From Planctomycetota bacterium (lineage in GTDB: Bacteria > Planctomycetota > Planctomycetia > Planctomycetales > Planctomycetaceae): a DNA stretch of 58,893 bases. Position 1 is the stretch's first letter; each line of letters starts with the position of its first letter. This document shows positions 1 through 9,367 of this stretch, in pieces. A model generated the notes under the pieces. The model made no database searches. It was not told the origin of the DNA and saw only the letters and a program-made list of their open reading frames with translations. Where the stretch lies: NCBI GenBank assembly GCA_027623235.1, contig JAQBVJ010000033.1, positions 1 to 58,893 on the forward strand, read 5' to 3'. Made by a program: the position numbers and the translations under genes.

Positions 1-64
1 GCACCTTCCAGTCCGGCCTCGCGGGGTTTCACGACAGCGGTGGAGCTATTTGAGGCTCAGCCGC

Positions 65-360
65 TCAGCCCGGGCAGCCGTTGAGGTTGCTCAGCTTCGA
101 CACTCCGCGAGCGGTGGCGAATTCCTGGATCACGGCTCGGCTGGTGCCGAAGACTACTCCGAACAGACGGTCGTTCTGACGCAGTTTTTCCAGACGTGCT
201 CGCCAGACGTCGGCGCTGCTGCCCAGTCGCTCCAGAATGCCGGCCACCTCGACCGGCATCCGAGCCTTGCCCGGACGAAACAGCCGCGCCGACCAGTCCA
301 GCAAACGGAGATAGCTCGCCAGATTGTGTGGAATGACTCTCCAGGCAGTTGAACTGGTTC
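65..360 (-). pseudogene. RAYT-like (REP-associated, Y1 family) transposase, C-terminal remnant
   Basis: An open frame on the minus strand ends at 65-67 and reads well for about 100 residues. It has the segment YLRLLDWSARLFRPGKA, then PVEVAGILERLG, a stretch of charged residues, and LFGVVFGTS near the end. This resembles the C-terminal tail of planctomycetal transposases of the RAYT / IS200-like Y1 family, where a Y-x-x-L-x-D-W-[TS]-x-R segment follows the catalytic domain. The catalytic HUH motif and tyrosine are absent, and the frame runs into unrelated sequence upstream (up to 430), so only the tail remains. The family call rests on my memory of the tail pattern and is moderate. It fits the REP-like hairpins found elsewhere in this window, which this transposase type is thought to mobilise. 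Confidence 0.45.
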
Positions 361-558
361 TGTTCTCAAAACTCGCTGGGTGGCCCGGCCGCTCGCGGTC
401 GAGTGCCGAAGTCTCAGCACTCCGCGACATCGACGTCCTTGAAAGTTGTCACGTCGGTCTTGAACATGGACGCGAACGGTGAAACATCCTGTCTCTACGC
501 GACCCAGCCAATCTGGCGAGGGCGACACCGCGTCACTCCAGCCGAAAGCACGCTCCGG

Positions 559-2229
559 ATGAACCTCGCACGGAATTGCGGATTCTGTTTTGTTGCCACT
601 CTGGTTCTGATCGCCGGGTTCGTGCGGACGTCCGCCGGAGCGGACGATGATCGGACGGTTCGCGTTTTCATTTTTGCCGGCCAGTCCAACATGGTCGGGT
701 CCGATTCCAAAGTGAAAGCCATCCAGCGGTTTCCGCCGTTCGCCGGGCTGGAGCAACCTCAGCCGGCGGTGAGGTTCTCCTACTGCATCGGCCGTGAGAA
801 CAAGCTGAGGTCGAACGGCTGGGTCGACCTGCAGCCGGTTAATGGTGTCGTCGGCCCGGAGCTGAGCTTCGCTCGCAAAGTCTCGCGGCACATCGACGCT
901 CCCATCGCGATCATCAAATGCGCGGCGGGGGGAACTCACCTGGGCGGCGACTGGAATCCCGAGAAGCCCGAAGGGTTCCAGATGTACCCGCTGGCCCTCG
1001 AACTGATCCGCGAGTCTCTTGCGGAGCTGGACGAACAGAAGATTCCCTGGCGCATCGAAGGCTTTATGTGGCACCAGGGAGAGAACGACATGTTCAACGC
1101 CGAGTACATGTCGGCCTACGGGGAGAATCTGAGGAAGTTTCTGGCCCGCTGGCGGCGTGACCTGAAAACGCCGGAGTTGAAGTTCTACGTCGGGGAGCTC
1201 TGCACAAAGACGATCTGGGGAATGGACCTGCGGCCGCGAATGTACGAGATCAGCCAGGGCCAGAAGGCCGTCACGAGTGTCGATCCGCTTGCCGAGTACA
1301 TCCCCACATCTCATGTCGGGGTGGAGATCGGCGGAGGAGCCGGCCTGCACTACCACTACGGCACGCTGGGGCAACTCGAGCACGGAGAGAACTACGCCGA
1401 CGCTTATCTGCGAACCATCGGCAAGGACACGACGACGCCTCGCCCGTTAAAGAAGTGGCCGTACGCAAAGGGCAGCAGGATTACGCTCTTCGTACTGGCC
1501 GGACACCGCAACATGGAGGGCGAACGAGCCTTCGTGCAGGAACTCAAATCGCTCGATGAAAAACTGCTGGCCGACAACGATCAGGTCGCGTTCAAATACA
1601 GCCTCGGTGGCGGCTACAGAATCTCTGACGGCTGGGAACCACTCGGCCCGGCTGGCTGTTACGACACATTCGGGCCGGAACTGAGTTTCGGGCAAAGAGT
1701 GCAAAGCAGACACTCAGGAAATATCGCCATTGCCAAGTTCACTCACAGCGGATCGCAGATGAACGACTGGACTCCCGAGGGCAGCATGGCGAAAACTCGA
1801 CACATCTACCCGCAGTTCATTTCCTTCATCAAAACGAGCATTCAGGAACTGCGCGACAAAGGACACGAGGTCGAGCTGGCAGGAGTGTTTTATCACGTCG
1901 GTGAGAATGAGATGTCGATGCACCCTTACCGCAGGCAGGCTTCGAGCTGGCTGCAGTCGACGGTCACGCAGAGCCGGCTCGACCTGTCGATGCCGACCCT
2001 GAAGTGGTTTGTCAGTCAACAGCCACCGACCGATGAAAAAGGAGTGAACTCGATTGATGTGACGAGTGAAATCGAGAAACTCGCCGCCGCAGACGACCGT
2101 CTGGTCCACATCAAGGCGTTTGATTTGCCTCCGCAGGAAAAGAAACTGGTCATCGACACGACCGGAATCGTCGAGCTGGGCAAGCTGATTGCAGATGCCT
2201 GGCTCGCAGGCCAGGGACCGGCGAAGTAA
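559..2229 (+). CDS. Secreted sialate O-acetylesterase-like protein with two SGNH (SASA/DUF303) domains
   Basis: A 556-residue protein with an N-terminal signal peptide (hydrophobic CFVATLVLIAGFV, cleavage near SAGA). It has two tandem SASA-type esterase domains. The first begins with FIFAGQSNMVG (block I, nucleophile Ser) and carries WHQGENDM, the usual block with the catalytic region. The second starts near residue 310 with FVLAGHRNMEG and carries YHVGENEM. In the second copy the expected Ser of GQSN is Arg (GHRN), so that domain is probably not catalytic. I chose ATG 559 because it starts exactly at the signal peptide; the frame is open upstream to 349 without similarity. The likely role is deacetylation of acylated sugars or other carbohydrate esters outside the cytoplasm. 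The stop codon abuts a hairpin repeat at 2235-2284. Confidence 0.8.
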   Translation: MNLARNCGFCFVATLVLIAGFVRTSAGADDDRTVRVFIFAGQSNMVGSDSKVKAIQRFPPFAGLEQPQPAVRFSYCIGRENKLRSNGWVDLQPVNGVVGPELSFARKVSRHIDAPIAIIKCAAGGTHLGGDWNPEKPEGFQMYPLALELIRESLAELDEQKIPWRIEGFMWHQGENDMFNAEYMSAYGENLRKFLARWRRDLKTPELKFYVGELCTKTIWGMDLRPRMYEISQGQKAVTSVDPLAEYIPTSHVGVEIGGGAGLHYHYGTLGQLEHGENYADAYLRTIGKDTTTPRPLKKWPYAKGSRITLFVLAGHRNMEGERAFVQELKSLDEKLLADNDQVAFKYSLGGGYRISDGWEPLGPAGCYDTFGPELSFGQRVQSRHSGNIAIAKFTHSGSQMNDWTPEGSMAKTRHIYPQFISFIKTSIQELRDKGHEVELAGVFYHVGENEMSMHPYRRQASSWLQSTVTQSRLDLSMPTLKWFVSQQPPTDEKGVNSIDVTSEIEKLAAADDRLVHIKAFDLPPQEKKLVIDTTGIVELGKLIADAWLAGQGPAK

Positions 2230-2234
2230 TGATT

Positions 2235-2284
2235 GTCGTCTTTCGCTCTGCGAAAGAACGCCCTTTCACGGAGCGAAAGGCGAC
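2235..2284 (+). repeat. REP-like hairpin element, family A, copy 1
   Basis: A 50-bp imperfect palindrome built from two arms of the type CTTTCGCTCTGCGAAAG and CTTTCACGGAGCGAAAG, bounded by GTCGTC and GGCGAC. The copy at 29500-29549 is its reverse complement with 48 of 50 identical bases. Both copies are intergenic. The arms can form one long stem or two small ones. This one lies between the esterase stop and the AlkD-like gene. Confidence 0.8.
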
Positions 2285-2318
2285 TAACTGGAGCTCGCAA
2301 CGATCAGGAACAGAAGCC

Positions 2319-3023
2319 ATGACGAAGACTGAAGTCGTCGCGCTGCTGAAAGAAAATCAGAACGAACGCGGCATCGTCCATTGGAAGAAGCTCGGCACCC
2401 GAGGCGGCGGGCTCAAGAGCTTCGGCATTGGTCTGACGCAGCTTCGCAAGCTCGCCAAACAGGTTGGCCGTGATCACAAGCTTGCGCAGCAGCTCTGGAA
2501 GAGCGATTACTACGACGCCAAAGTGCTGGGCCTGTTGATTGACGACCCGAAGCAACTGTCCCGCGAGCAGGCCGAGGAGCAGGTCGGTCAACTGAATGCC
2601 GGCATGCTCTCACACGTCTTTTCCTCATGCGATGCCACACTGCCAAAAGCGCCGTTCGCCTTTGAGCTCGCTTGCGACTGGATAGACCACAAAGACCCGA
2701 TCCGCAGACGTTGCGCTTACGGATTGATTTACGAGCTGTCCAAAAAGAATGTCCCCGCGATGGACGACGACTGGCTGCTGGCTCGGATCGCTCACATTCA
2801 AAAGACGATCCACGACGAAGAAATGTGGGTTCGCGACGCGATGAACGGGGCATTGATGGGGATCGGCAAGAGAAACAGCACTCTCAACAAAGCAGCCATC
2901 CGAGCCGCGAAAGCCATCGGTCCTGTCGATGTCGACTACGGCGACGACAACAGCTGCGAGCCACTGGACGTTCTGAAGCACCTGACCAGCGACTGGCTGA
3001 AAAAGAAACTCGCGAAGTCGTAG
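2319..3023 (+). CDS. DNA alkylation repair protein, AlkD-like HEAT-repeat fold
   Basis: A 234-residue, all-helical protein whose sequence follows the AlkD/DUF1061 alkylpurine glycosylase family: an N-terminal helix with MTKTEVVALLK, then a GLTQLRKLAKQVGRDHKLAQQLW block, LWKSDYYDAKVLGLLIDDP (the HEAT repeat normally seen around the substrate pocket), and a C-terminal NSTLNKAAIRAAKAIGPVDVDYG segment. Members excise positively charged alkylated bases such as 3-methyladenine and 7-methylguanine. ATG 2319 is preferred because the upstream in-frame ATG at 2229 would place the hairpin repeat inside the protein. The family call is good; activity on a specific lesion is not proven by sequence. Confidence 0.8.
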   Translation: MTKTEVVALLKENQNERGIVHWKKLGTRGGGLKSFGIGLTQLRKLAKQVGRDHKLAQQLWKSDYYDAKVLGLLIDDPKQLSREQAEEQVGQLNAGMLSHVFSSCDATLPKAPFAFELACDWIDHKDPIRRRCAYGLIYELSKKNVPAMDDDWLLARIAHIQKTIHDEEMWVRDAMNGALMGIGKRNSTLNKAAIRAAKAIGPVDVDYGDDNSCEPLDVLKHLTSDWLKKKLAKS

Positions 3024-3173
3024 CCGCTGCTCAAAGCCGTAGGTCCTGCCTGGTGCAACGCCGTTTCGGCAAATGGAACGGTTCATGACAGCAAGGCTGC
3101 CGGAGCGGCGTTTCGCTTGATCTGGCCGACTGAAAAACTCACAGCATTTCGGGAAGGCCTTACGCGACGAAGC

Positions 3174-4064
3174 CTAAAACTCGCCGATGAGACCACCGTC
3201 AAATCGGCTTGCCAGGCTGTGCCAGGTCTTCGTGTCGATCTGCTCGCTGACAAACCGCACGGCCCCGTCGCCGATCAGCATGTGCAGGCCTCCGGCGTGA
3301 GCACTGCTGAATCCATGCCCGTCCGATTCGCCCGGCGTTCCGGCTCGGGTTGTTGCGAGCACAAAGTGACCGTCGTTCGCACCGGCACTGGCCGCGCCGG
3401 CCATGGACGCCGTCAGGTTGTAATGGACGCCGGCCCAGGTCGCGGGCCCGGCCTCCATCGACCGCTCGCCAGCGGCGAACGTCGCACTTGATCCGTCCGT
3501 CAGGTCACGCATCCGGACGCTGCTATTGCCGAACAGAAACCCGTCGCCGCGCCGTAAGTCCAGATCGCCGGTGCCGTAGTTGCCGACGTAGCTCGCCTTG
3601 GCCGCAAAGCCGATGTAGTTGTCCTGCAGCCTCAGCATGGGAGGCACTCCACCCATTCCCCACGTCGCGTTGTTCCACGCGGCCAGCCCTGGAATGTTTG
3701 GATCGGAGGGACACTGCCAGCCGGCCAGCGGAATCTGCGGCAGGGTCGGCGATTCGAAATTCAGCGTCTTGTAGAGAGGCTCCTGTTCGAGTTGAGGCAG
3801 CAGCATGACTGCCCAGGCGAGCCCGGTATGGCGGTACGCGTCGTTCAGATCGTCCTGCAGATAGCCCGGCGGAAATGTCCCGTGGAGCTCGTGATAATTG
3901 TGCAGCGCGAGCCCGATCTGCCGCAGTTGATTTTTACAGACCGCTCGACGTGCTGCCTCACGAGCCTGCTGCACCGCGGGCAGCAGCAGCGCGATCAGGA
4001 TCGAAATGACCGCGATCACGACCAACAGTTCGATCAGCGTAAACCCGGGCCGACGCTGTTTCAT
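3174..4064 (-). CDS. DUF1559 family protein (type IV pilin-like N-terminus)
   Basis: A 296-residue protein starting at ATG 4064 with GGAGG a few bases upstream. The N-terminus [16 protein letters not shown] is a prepilin-type cleavage/methylation signal (cleavage before Phe of GFTLIE) followed by one membrane helix, then [14 protein letters not shown] and NNYHELHGTFPPGY-like sequence of the DUF1559 domain. The C-terminal end carries GLHMLIGDGAVRFVSEQID, the typical final motif of this family. DUF1559 proteins are highly amplified in Planctomycetes and thought to be exported pseudopilin-like surface proteins of unknown function. A second member lies at 40728-41771. Confidence 0.9.
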   Translation of the reverse strand: MKQRRPGFTLIELLVVIAVISILIALLLPAVQQAREAARRAVCKNQLRQIGLALHNYHELHGTFPPGYLQDDLNDAYRHTGLAWAVMLLPQLEQEPLYKTLNFESPTLPQIPLAGWQCPSDPNIPGLAAWNNATWGMGGVPPMLRLQDNYIGFAAKASYVGNYGTGDLDLRRGDGFLFGNSSVRMRDLTDGSSATFAAGERSMEAGPATWAGVHYNLTASMAGAASAGANDGHFVLATTRAGTPGESDGHGFSSAHAGGLHMLIGDGAVRFVSEQIDTKTWHSLASRFDGGLIGEF

Positions 4065-4312
4065 TCGTGAGCCTCCACCCGATCGTCTCCTCAATGGTTG
4101 CCGTTGCACTCTGTGGAAGTCTCTTCGGATTCTGAATTGCCTGCCAGTGTGACTGCACACAGGCAATCCTCGGAACGTCATCGCAATTCGACTTGAGCGT
4201 CCGCAGTCATCGTCCAGACGTGTCTGCCGGTCAAATTGCTGTCCACTGATTTCGTCGGCTGTTCTACATTTCGCGTTTCGGACAACGGATTCGCAGAGCG
4301 ACAGCAAAGAGG

Positions 4313-5344
4313 ATGGAACCCATGCGTGTACTTCACCATTTACGCACGGCACTCGATACGGCCATTTACGGGCCGATCTATGGTGTCATGAATTCGCTGA
4401 TTCGGAACCCGTTGCCGCATGACCCCGAGATGCTCTGGCAGGGGATCAACCAGGAACTGCCGGCGGTCGTCAACTGGCTTAACGCTCATTATCCGCCGTA
4501 CTTTGCTCGCAAACTTCTGCTGAGCCGCAAGCTTCGGCAGGAGCATCACGAAGGAATTGAGGAGCACTATGACGTCTCCAATGAGTTTTACCGGCTGTTT
4601 CTTGATGAGCGATACATGTTCTACACGTGTGCCGACTTTCGAACTCCGCAGGACACGCTGGAAGAGGCACAGACCAACAAAGCGAACTTCCTGCTGAACC
4701 TCATTGATCCCCGACCCGGCGAGAAGATTCTGGATCTGGGATGTGGCTGGGGAGGCATGCTCCGCCGGATTGAAGAGGCGGTCGGGAGCAAAGAACACCT
4801 GAAGGGTTACACGCTGTCTCGACGTCAGCTCGACCACATTCAAAGCAATTTTGGTTTCGACGTGGAACTGGAAAACTTTGTGACCTGCGATTATCCGGCG
4901 GCCGGGTACGACAAGATTTACTCCATCGGATCGTGGGAGCACGTGCGTCATCGTGACGTCGCCGGGCTGCTCAGGAAGCTGTTTGACGCTCTGAAGCCGG
5001 GCGGCCGACTCGTACACCACTTCTTCTGTCCGCTGGTCGAGACGGTGCCGACGTGGATTCTCACCACGCAGTTGTTCTTTCCAGGGTCGTTTCCCCCGGC
5101 TTACCCGACGCAGGTGCGACTGTTTGAGAAAGCCGGTTTTCGAATCAGTCACCAGTCGATTCACGACTATCGGCCGACTCTGCGGGCCTGGTTCGACAGG
5201 CTGGTCGCGAATCGCGAGCGGGCGATCGAACTGGTCGGCCTGCAGACTTACAACAAGTACCTTGTGTTTTTCGCCATGTCGTGGCGTTTCTTCGACGAGA
5301 GCTACGCCATGCTCGTTCGCTACGTTCTGGAAAAACCACGTTGA
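4313..5344 (+). CDS. Cyclopropane-fatty-acyl-phospholipid synthase family SAM methyltransferase
   Basis: A 343-residue protein of the CFA synthase / mycolic acid cyclopropane synthase family. It has the family opening IEEHYDVSNEFYRLFLD, the tyrosine-rich FYTCADF block, and the SAM-binding motif KILDLGCGWGGMLRRIEE at about residues 140-160. KPGGRLVHHFF and the C-terminal W-x-R-x-F pattern complete it. Such enzymes transfer a methylene or methyl group from S-adenosylmethionine to unsaturated acyl chains of membrane phospholipids. The N-terminus is shorter than E. coli Cfa, so it may be a methyltransferase of this superfamily with another lipid substrate. It is divergent from the DUF1559 gene across a 248-bp spacer and converges on lepA. 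Confidence 0.8.
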   Translation: MEPMRVLHHLRTALDTAIYGPIYGVMNSLIRNPLPHDPEMLWQGINQELPAVVNWLNAHYPPYFARKLLLSRKLRQEHHEGIEEHYDVSNEFYRLFLDERYMFYTCADFRTPQDTLEEAQTNKANFLLNLIDPRPGEKILDLGCGWGGMLRRIEEAVGSKEHLKGYTLSRRQLDHIQSNFGFDVELENFVTCDYPAAGYDKIYSIGSWEHVRHRDVAGLLRKLFDALKPGGRLVHHFFCPLVETVPTWILTTQLFFPGSFPPAYPTQVRLFEKAGFRISHQSIHDYRPTLRAWFDRLVANRERAIELVGLQTYNKYLVFFAMSWRFFDESYAMLVRYVLEKPR

Positions 5345-5451
5345 GACACGCGCAGCTCGACGGTTTTGCCATCGCGATCATTTCGTCCCGGGATCGATCC
5401 ATGTCGCAGGCGACAGTGCCAGCCAGCACGAAGTGGCTCCTGAGCGAAACC

Positions 5452-7248
5452 TCAATCCTTTTCAGCGCGAAGGACGGAAATGAAGGCTTTCTGGGGAATG
5501 TTGACGCTGCCGAACTGCTTCATTTTCGCCTTGCCTTTCTTCTGCTTTTCGAGAAGTTTTTTCTTGCGCGTCACGTCGCCGCCGTACAGTTTCTCGGTCA
5601 CATCTTTGCGGTACGGGGCGATCGTCGTTCTCGCGATAATGTCGCCACCGATGGCTCCCTGGATTGGTATTTTGAACTGGTGGCGCGGAATCTCTTCGGC
5701 AAGTCGCTCGCAATAGTGCAGTGCCCGAGGTCGCGCCTTGTCGCGATGAACGAGGTAGGAAAGCGTGTCGACGGGTTCCTTGTTGACAAGAATATCGACT
5801 TTCACCACATCGGTGATTCGATACTCGATCGGCTCGTAGTCGAATGAGCCGTATCCTCGCGTAATCATTTTCAGGTTGCCGTAAAAGTCGAACAGCACCT
5901 CGCCAAGCGGCATGATGCTGATGACTTCGATCCGACTGGCGGACAGGTAATTCATCGTCTGACTTTCTGAGCGATGTTCCCGGCACAGTTCCATGACGGG
6001 GCCGACGTATGTCTCAGGAGTCAGAATCGAGGCTTTGATGTACGGCTCGCTGCAGGAATCAATCGTTGACGGATCGGGCCAGTAACTGGGATTGTCGACT
6101 TCGATCGTGGAACCGTCCCGCAAAGTGAGCTTGTACTTCACGGACGGCGCCGAGATGACCAGGCCGATGTCGAACTCCCGCCGCAATCGTTCCTGAATCA
6201 CATCCAGGTGAAGCAGGCCGAGAAACCCACAGCGAAACCCGAAGCCAAGCGCCGCAGAACTGTCTTTTTCAAACGTGAGTGCCGCGTCATTAATCGCGAG
6301 CTTCTCCAGGGCCTTCGTGAGTTCCACGTAATCGCCCGTGTCCATTGGATAGATGGAAGAAAAGACAACCTGCCTGGCTTTCTGGTAGCCAGGAATCGGC
6401 TCTTTGGTCTGCCGATCACGCAGGGTAATCGTGTCTCCGATCTCGATGTCCTGGACACTTTTGACTCCGGCGACGACGTAACCGACCTCACCGGCAGTGA
6501 GTTGTTTCTGAGGCCTGAGCTTCATCTGGTTATAGCCGACCTCATCCACCGTAAAGTCACGGTCAGCGTGCATGAAGTGAATCGTGTCGCGTGGCTTGAG
6601 TGTGCCATCCATCACGCGGCATTGAAGAATCACGCCGCGATATGTGTCAAAATGAGCGTCGAACACGAGTGCCTTCAGCGGCGCATCCGGATCACCCTGA
6701 GGAGCCGGCAGTTTCTCGACGATACCCACCAGCACGTCCTCGATGCCAATGCCGTTCTTTGCGGAGATCGGAATCGCTTCGAACGGATCGAGGCCCAGTT
6801 CGGCATCAATCGCCTCCTGCGTACGTTCGATGTCCGCGGACGGAAGGTCGATCTTGTTGATGACCGGCAGGAGAGTCAGCTCATATTCCAGAGCCAGATA
6901 GAGGTTCGCGACCGTCTGCGCTTCGACCCCCTGAGACGCGTCGACCACGATCAACGCGCCTTCGCACGCCATCAAAGAACGCCGGACTTCGTGCGAAAAA
7001 TCCACATGGCCCGGCGTATCGATCAGGTTCAGCAAATAGTCCTGGCCATCTGCTGCACGATAATTGAGCGTGATCGAATTGCTCTTGATGGTGATGCCTC
7101 GTTCACGCTCGATATCCATCGAGTCGAGCATCTGTTCGTGAAAATCACGCAGCTCGACGCCTCCACAGGCTTGAATGAGCCGATCGGCCAGAGTCGACTT
7201 GCCATGATCAATATGGGCAATGATGCAGAAGTTTCGAATGTGTTTCAT
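5452..7248 (-). CDS. lepA: Elongation factor 4 (LepA), ribosome back-translocase GTPase
   Basis: A 598-residue protein starting MKHIRNFCIIAHIDHGKSTL. Domain order is canonical: G domain with G1 AHIDHGKST, G2 around ERGITIKS, G3 DTPGHVDF and G4 NKIDLP in the first 180 residues; domain II; then the LepA-specific GFRCGFLGLLHLDVIQERL block, MNYLSASRIEVISIMPL, and the C-terminal domain with KKKLLEKQKKGKAKMKQFG. Length equals the family norm. ATG 7248 is the conserved start; the frame is open upstream to 7401 without similarity. LepA binds ribosomes and acts on translation under ionic or other stress. It is a single-copy housekeeping gene. Confidence 0.97.
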   Translation of the reverse strand: MKHIRNFCIIAHIDHGKSTLADRLIQACGGVELRDFHEQMLDSMDIERERGITIKSNSITLNYRAADGQDYLLNLIDTPGHVDFSHEVRRSLMACEGALIVVDASQGVEAQTVANLYLALEYELTLLPVINKIDLPSADIERTQEAIDAELGLDPFEAIPISAKNGIGIEDVLVGIVEKLPAPQGDPDAPLKALVFDAHFDTYRGVILQCRVMDGTLKPRDTIHFMHADRDFTVDEVGYNQMKLRPQKQLTAGEVGYVVAGVKSVQDIEIGDTITLRDRQTKEPIPGYQKARQVVFSSIYPMDTGDYVELTKALEKLAINDAALTFEKDSSAALGFGFRCGFLGLLHLDVIQERLRREFDIGLVISAPSVKYKLTLRDGSTIEVDNPSYWPDPSTIDSCSEPYIKASILTPETYVGPVMELCREHRSESQTMNYLSASRIEVISIMPLGEVLFDFYGNLKMITRGYGSFDYEPIEYRITDVVKVDILVNKEPVDTLSYLVHRDKARPRALHYCERLAEEIPRHQFKIPIQGAIGGDIIARTTIAPYRKDVTEKLYGGDVTRKKKLLEKQKKGKAKMKQFGSVNIPQKAFISVLRAEKD

Positions 7249-7550
7249 GCGGGGAGTTTTATCAGGAAGCAGTCGGGACAACGAACGTGACGAAGTCGCG
7301 GGAACGCAGCTCGTGTTTTTTCTGGACGTGCGGGTTTGTCCGCTCCATTTTCCGGTCGGCTGACGATACGGATTGGCCGTTCCAAACGTCGTTTGGGACA
7401 TCTGTGCGCAGGACGAATTCGTGTCAGTTGGTTTAAGATGAGTTGCGAGTCGATAGGCCGAGGGGCTGACCAGCCGTGACGTTCTGAGAGAAAAAGGCCG
7501 GTTTTCGCCAGGTGGCCGGAAATCAATTCGTTGATGACAAAGGAAACACT
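7249..7550. other. Divergent intergenic region, lepA / SGNH hydrolase
   Basis: About 300 bp between divergently transcribed genes. It must hold both promoters. I see no convincing -35/-10 pair, hairpin or open frame with family similarity. Confidence 0.5.
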
Positions 7551-8285
7551 ATGAAACGTATCGAACGAAACATCGCGGTCGTCTGTCTGCTGGGGCTCGC
7601 ACTTGCCTTGACGCAGTCTGCCGTTGCCCAGGACGCGAAGAAGAAAGCCGTCCGCAAGACCTCCCCCAATCCTGCGATGGCGAAGATCGAGGATGTGCCG
7701 GGACTGCCGCGAGTTCTTCTGATCGGCGATTCCATTTCGATCGGGTATACGGTGCCGGTCCGCACCCTGTTGAAAGGCAAGGCCAACGTCCATCGCCCAC
7801 TCACGAATTGCGGCCCGACGACCAGAGGTGTCGCCGAGATTGACAAGTGGCTCGGCGATGGCAAGTGGGACGTCATCCACTTCAACTGGGGTCTGCACGA
7901 TCTGAAATATCTCAGTGCCGATGGAAAAAGCCTTGCCGATCCGACGGCGGCCGGCAGCAAACAGCAGGTTCCCATTGACGAGTACGAAGCCAACCTGAAA
8001 AAGCTTGTGGCTCGTCTGAAGAAGACCAAAGCGAAACTGATCTGGCGATCGACGACGCCGGTCCCAGAGGGAGCGAGTGGTCGAGTCGTTGGGGACTCGA
8101 TCAGGTACAACGCGGTCGCGAAGAAAATCATGGACGAGAACAAAATCGCCATTGACGATCAGTACTCATTCTCGATGCAGAATAAAGAGCTACAGCTTCC
8201 GGCGAATGTGCACTACACGAAGGACGGTTCGCAGGAGCTGGCGAAGCAGGCCGTGGCGGCGATCGAGGCGGCACTCGCGAAGTGA
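7551..8285 (+). CDS. Secreted SGNH/GDSL-family hydrolase
   Basis: A 244-residue protein with signal peptide ([19 protein letters not shown]) and an SGNH fold. Block I is [13 protein letters not shown] with the nucleophile Ser in GDS; block III is [12 protein letters not shown], where Asn of NWGLHD matches the oxyanion region; the C-terminal block V is represented by NVHYTKDGS with the catalytic His. Start ATG 7551 follows AAGGAAA closely. Members hydrolyse acyl or acetyl esters on carbohydrates or lipids; the substrate is not deducible. Homologous single-domain proteins with this layout are frequent in Planctomycetes. Confidence 0.8.
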   Translation: MKRIERNIAVVCLLGLALALTQSAVAQDAKKKAVRKTSPNPAMAKIEDVPGLPRVLLIGDSISIGYTVPVRTLLKGKANVHRPLTNCGPTTRGVAEIDKWLGDGKWDVIHFNWGLHDLKYLSADGKSLADPTAAGSKQQVPIDEYEANLKKLVARLKKTKAKLIWRSTTPVPEGASGRVVGDSIRYNAVAKKIMDENKIAIDDQYSFSMQNKELQLPANVHYTKDGSQELAKQAVAAIEAALAK

Positions 8286-8425
8286 GCCGGCAACAGCCTG
8301 GCGGAGCACGCTTTCTCAGATCACGTATGCTGGCAGTCTCGCGGGAATTTCAAGAAACGGGTGAATAATTTCGGCTCGACGCCGACAGCCTTTGCGACAC
8401 CTCACCTGAAACGCGGAAGTCGAAT

Positions 8426-9367
8426 TTGAGCGACGTGGTTGTTGAAATTGAAAATGTCACGAAATCATTCGACAGCCTTGTCGCGGTGGATCAGGTCAGC
8501 CTGCGCGTCGAGCGGGGACAGACGCTGGGCCTGATCGGTCCGAACGGGGGGCAGGAAAGACGACGCTGCTGCGAGTCATTTCGTCGCTCGCCCGGCCGGA
8601 CAGCGGCGACATCCGAATCGAAGGTCAGTCTGTCTGCGACTCTCCGCGATCCGCACGAAGAAAGCTCGGTTTCATGCCGGCGGAGTTTGGCAGCCCGCGG
8701 AACCTGACGATTGAGGAGTACCTCGAATATTTCGGCTGCCTGTTACGGCATTCAGAAATCCGACCGGAAGCAGAGGATCAAAGATGTCTGTGAGCTGACC
8801 GATCTGGCCGGCCGCGAAGACGTCATGGTCAAAGGCCTCTCGACCGGCAACCGTCAGCGGTTGCTGCTCGCAAAGACGCTGCTTCACGATCCGGAGGTGC
8901 TTGTGCTGGACGAACCGGCGAGCGGCCTGGATCCGCGGGCCCGGACCGAGCTGCGGGCAATCGTGCGGGCGCTCGCTTCGATGGGCAAAACGATCATCAT
9001 CAGCTCCCACATTCTTCCGGGTATTGAGGAGATCAGCGATCGGATCGGCCTTCTGGAAGCCGGGAAGCTCGTTCTTGACGGAGACCTGGAGTCGCTCCGC
9101 GGCCATTACGGAGCGACAAGCCGCATCGTCAAGCTGCGCGTTCCTGATGTCGACATCGAGCGGGCGGGAGAGCTGCTGGCAAAGCTGGGCGGTGTCGAGT
9201 CCTGTGAACGGCGGGATCAGTGTCTGGTCATCCGCAGTGACGAACCCGACGGCAACTTTGTCCTTGCGGAACTGCTCAGGCACAACATCCGCATCCTGCA
9301 GTTTGCTGAAGATGCACCGGACCTCGAAGAAATCTTCATGCGCTCGACCGCCGGGAAGGTGACATGA
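8426..9367 (+). pseudogene. ABC transporter ATP-binding protein, double frameshift
   Basis: The intact reading would be a 314-codon ABC ATPase. It begins VVVEIENVTKSFDSLVAVDQVSL and reaches the Walker A motif GPNG, where a run of six G (8546-8551) shifts the frame; four G would give GPNGAGKTT. The segment AGKTTLLRVISSLARP to LTIEEYLEYFG (8552 to about 8735) is read in another frame. A second shift near 8735-8745 returns to the first frame, which continues with LSTGNRQRLLLAK (signature), VLVLDEPASGLDP (Walker B), the H-loop SSHIL and a C-terminal substrate domain. The two shifts compensate, leaving total length divisible by three. Either this is a decaying gene or the local sequence has errors. 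The stop overlaps the permease start by four bases (ATGA). Confidence 0.75.

Noticed and set aside
349..558. Longer N-terminus for the first esterase
   Set aside because: It would bury the signal peptide 70 residues in; ATG 559 opens directly at it.
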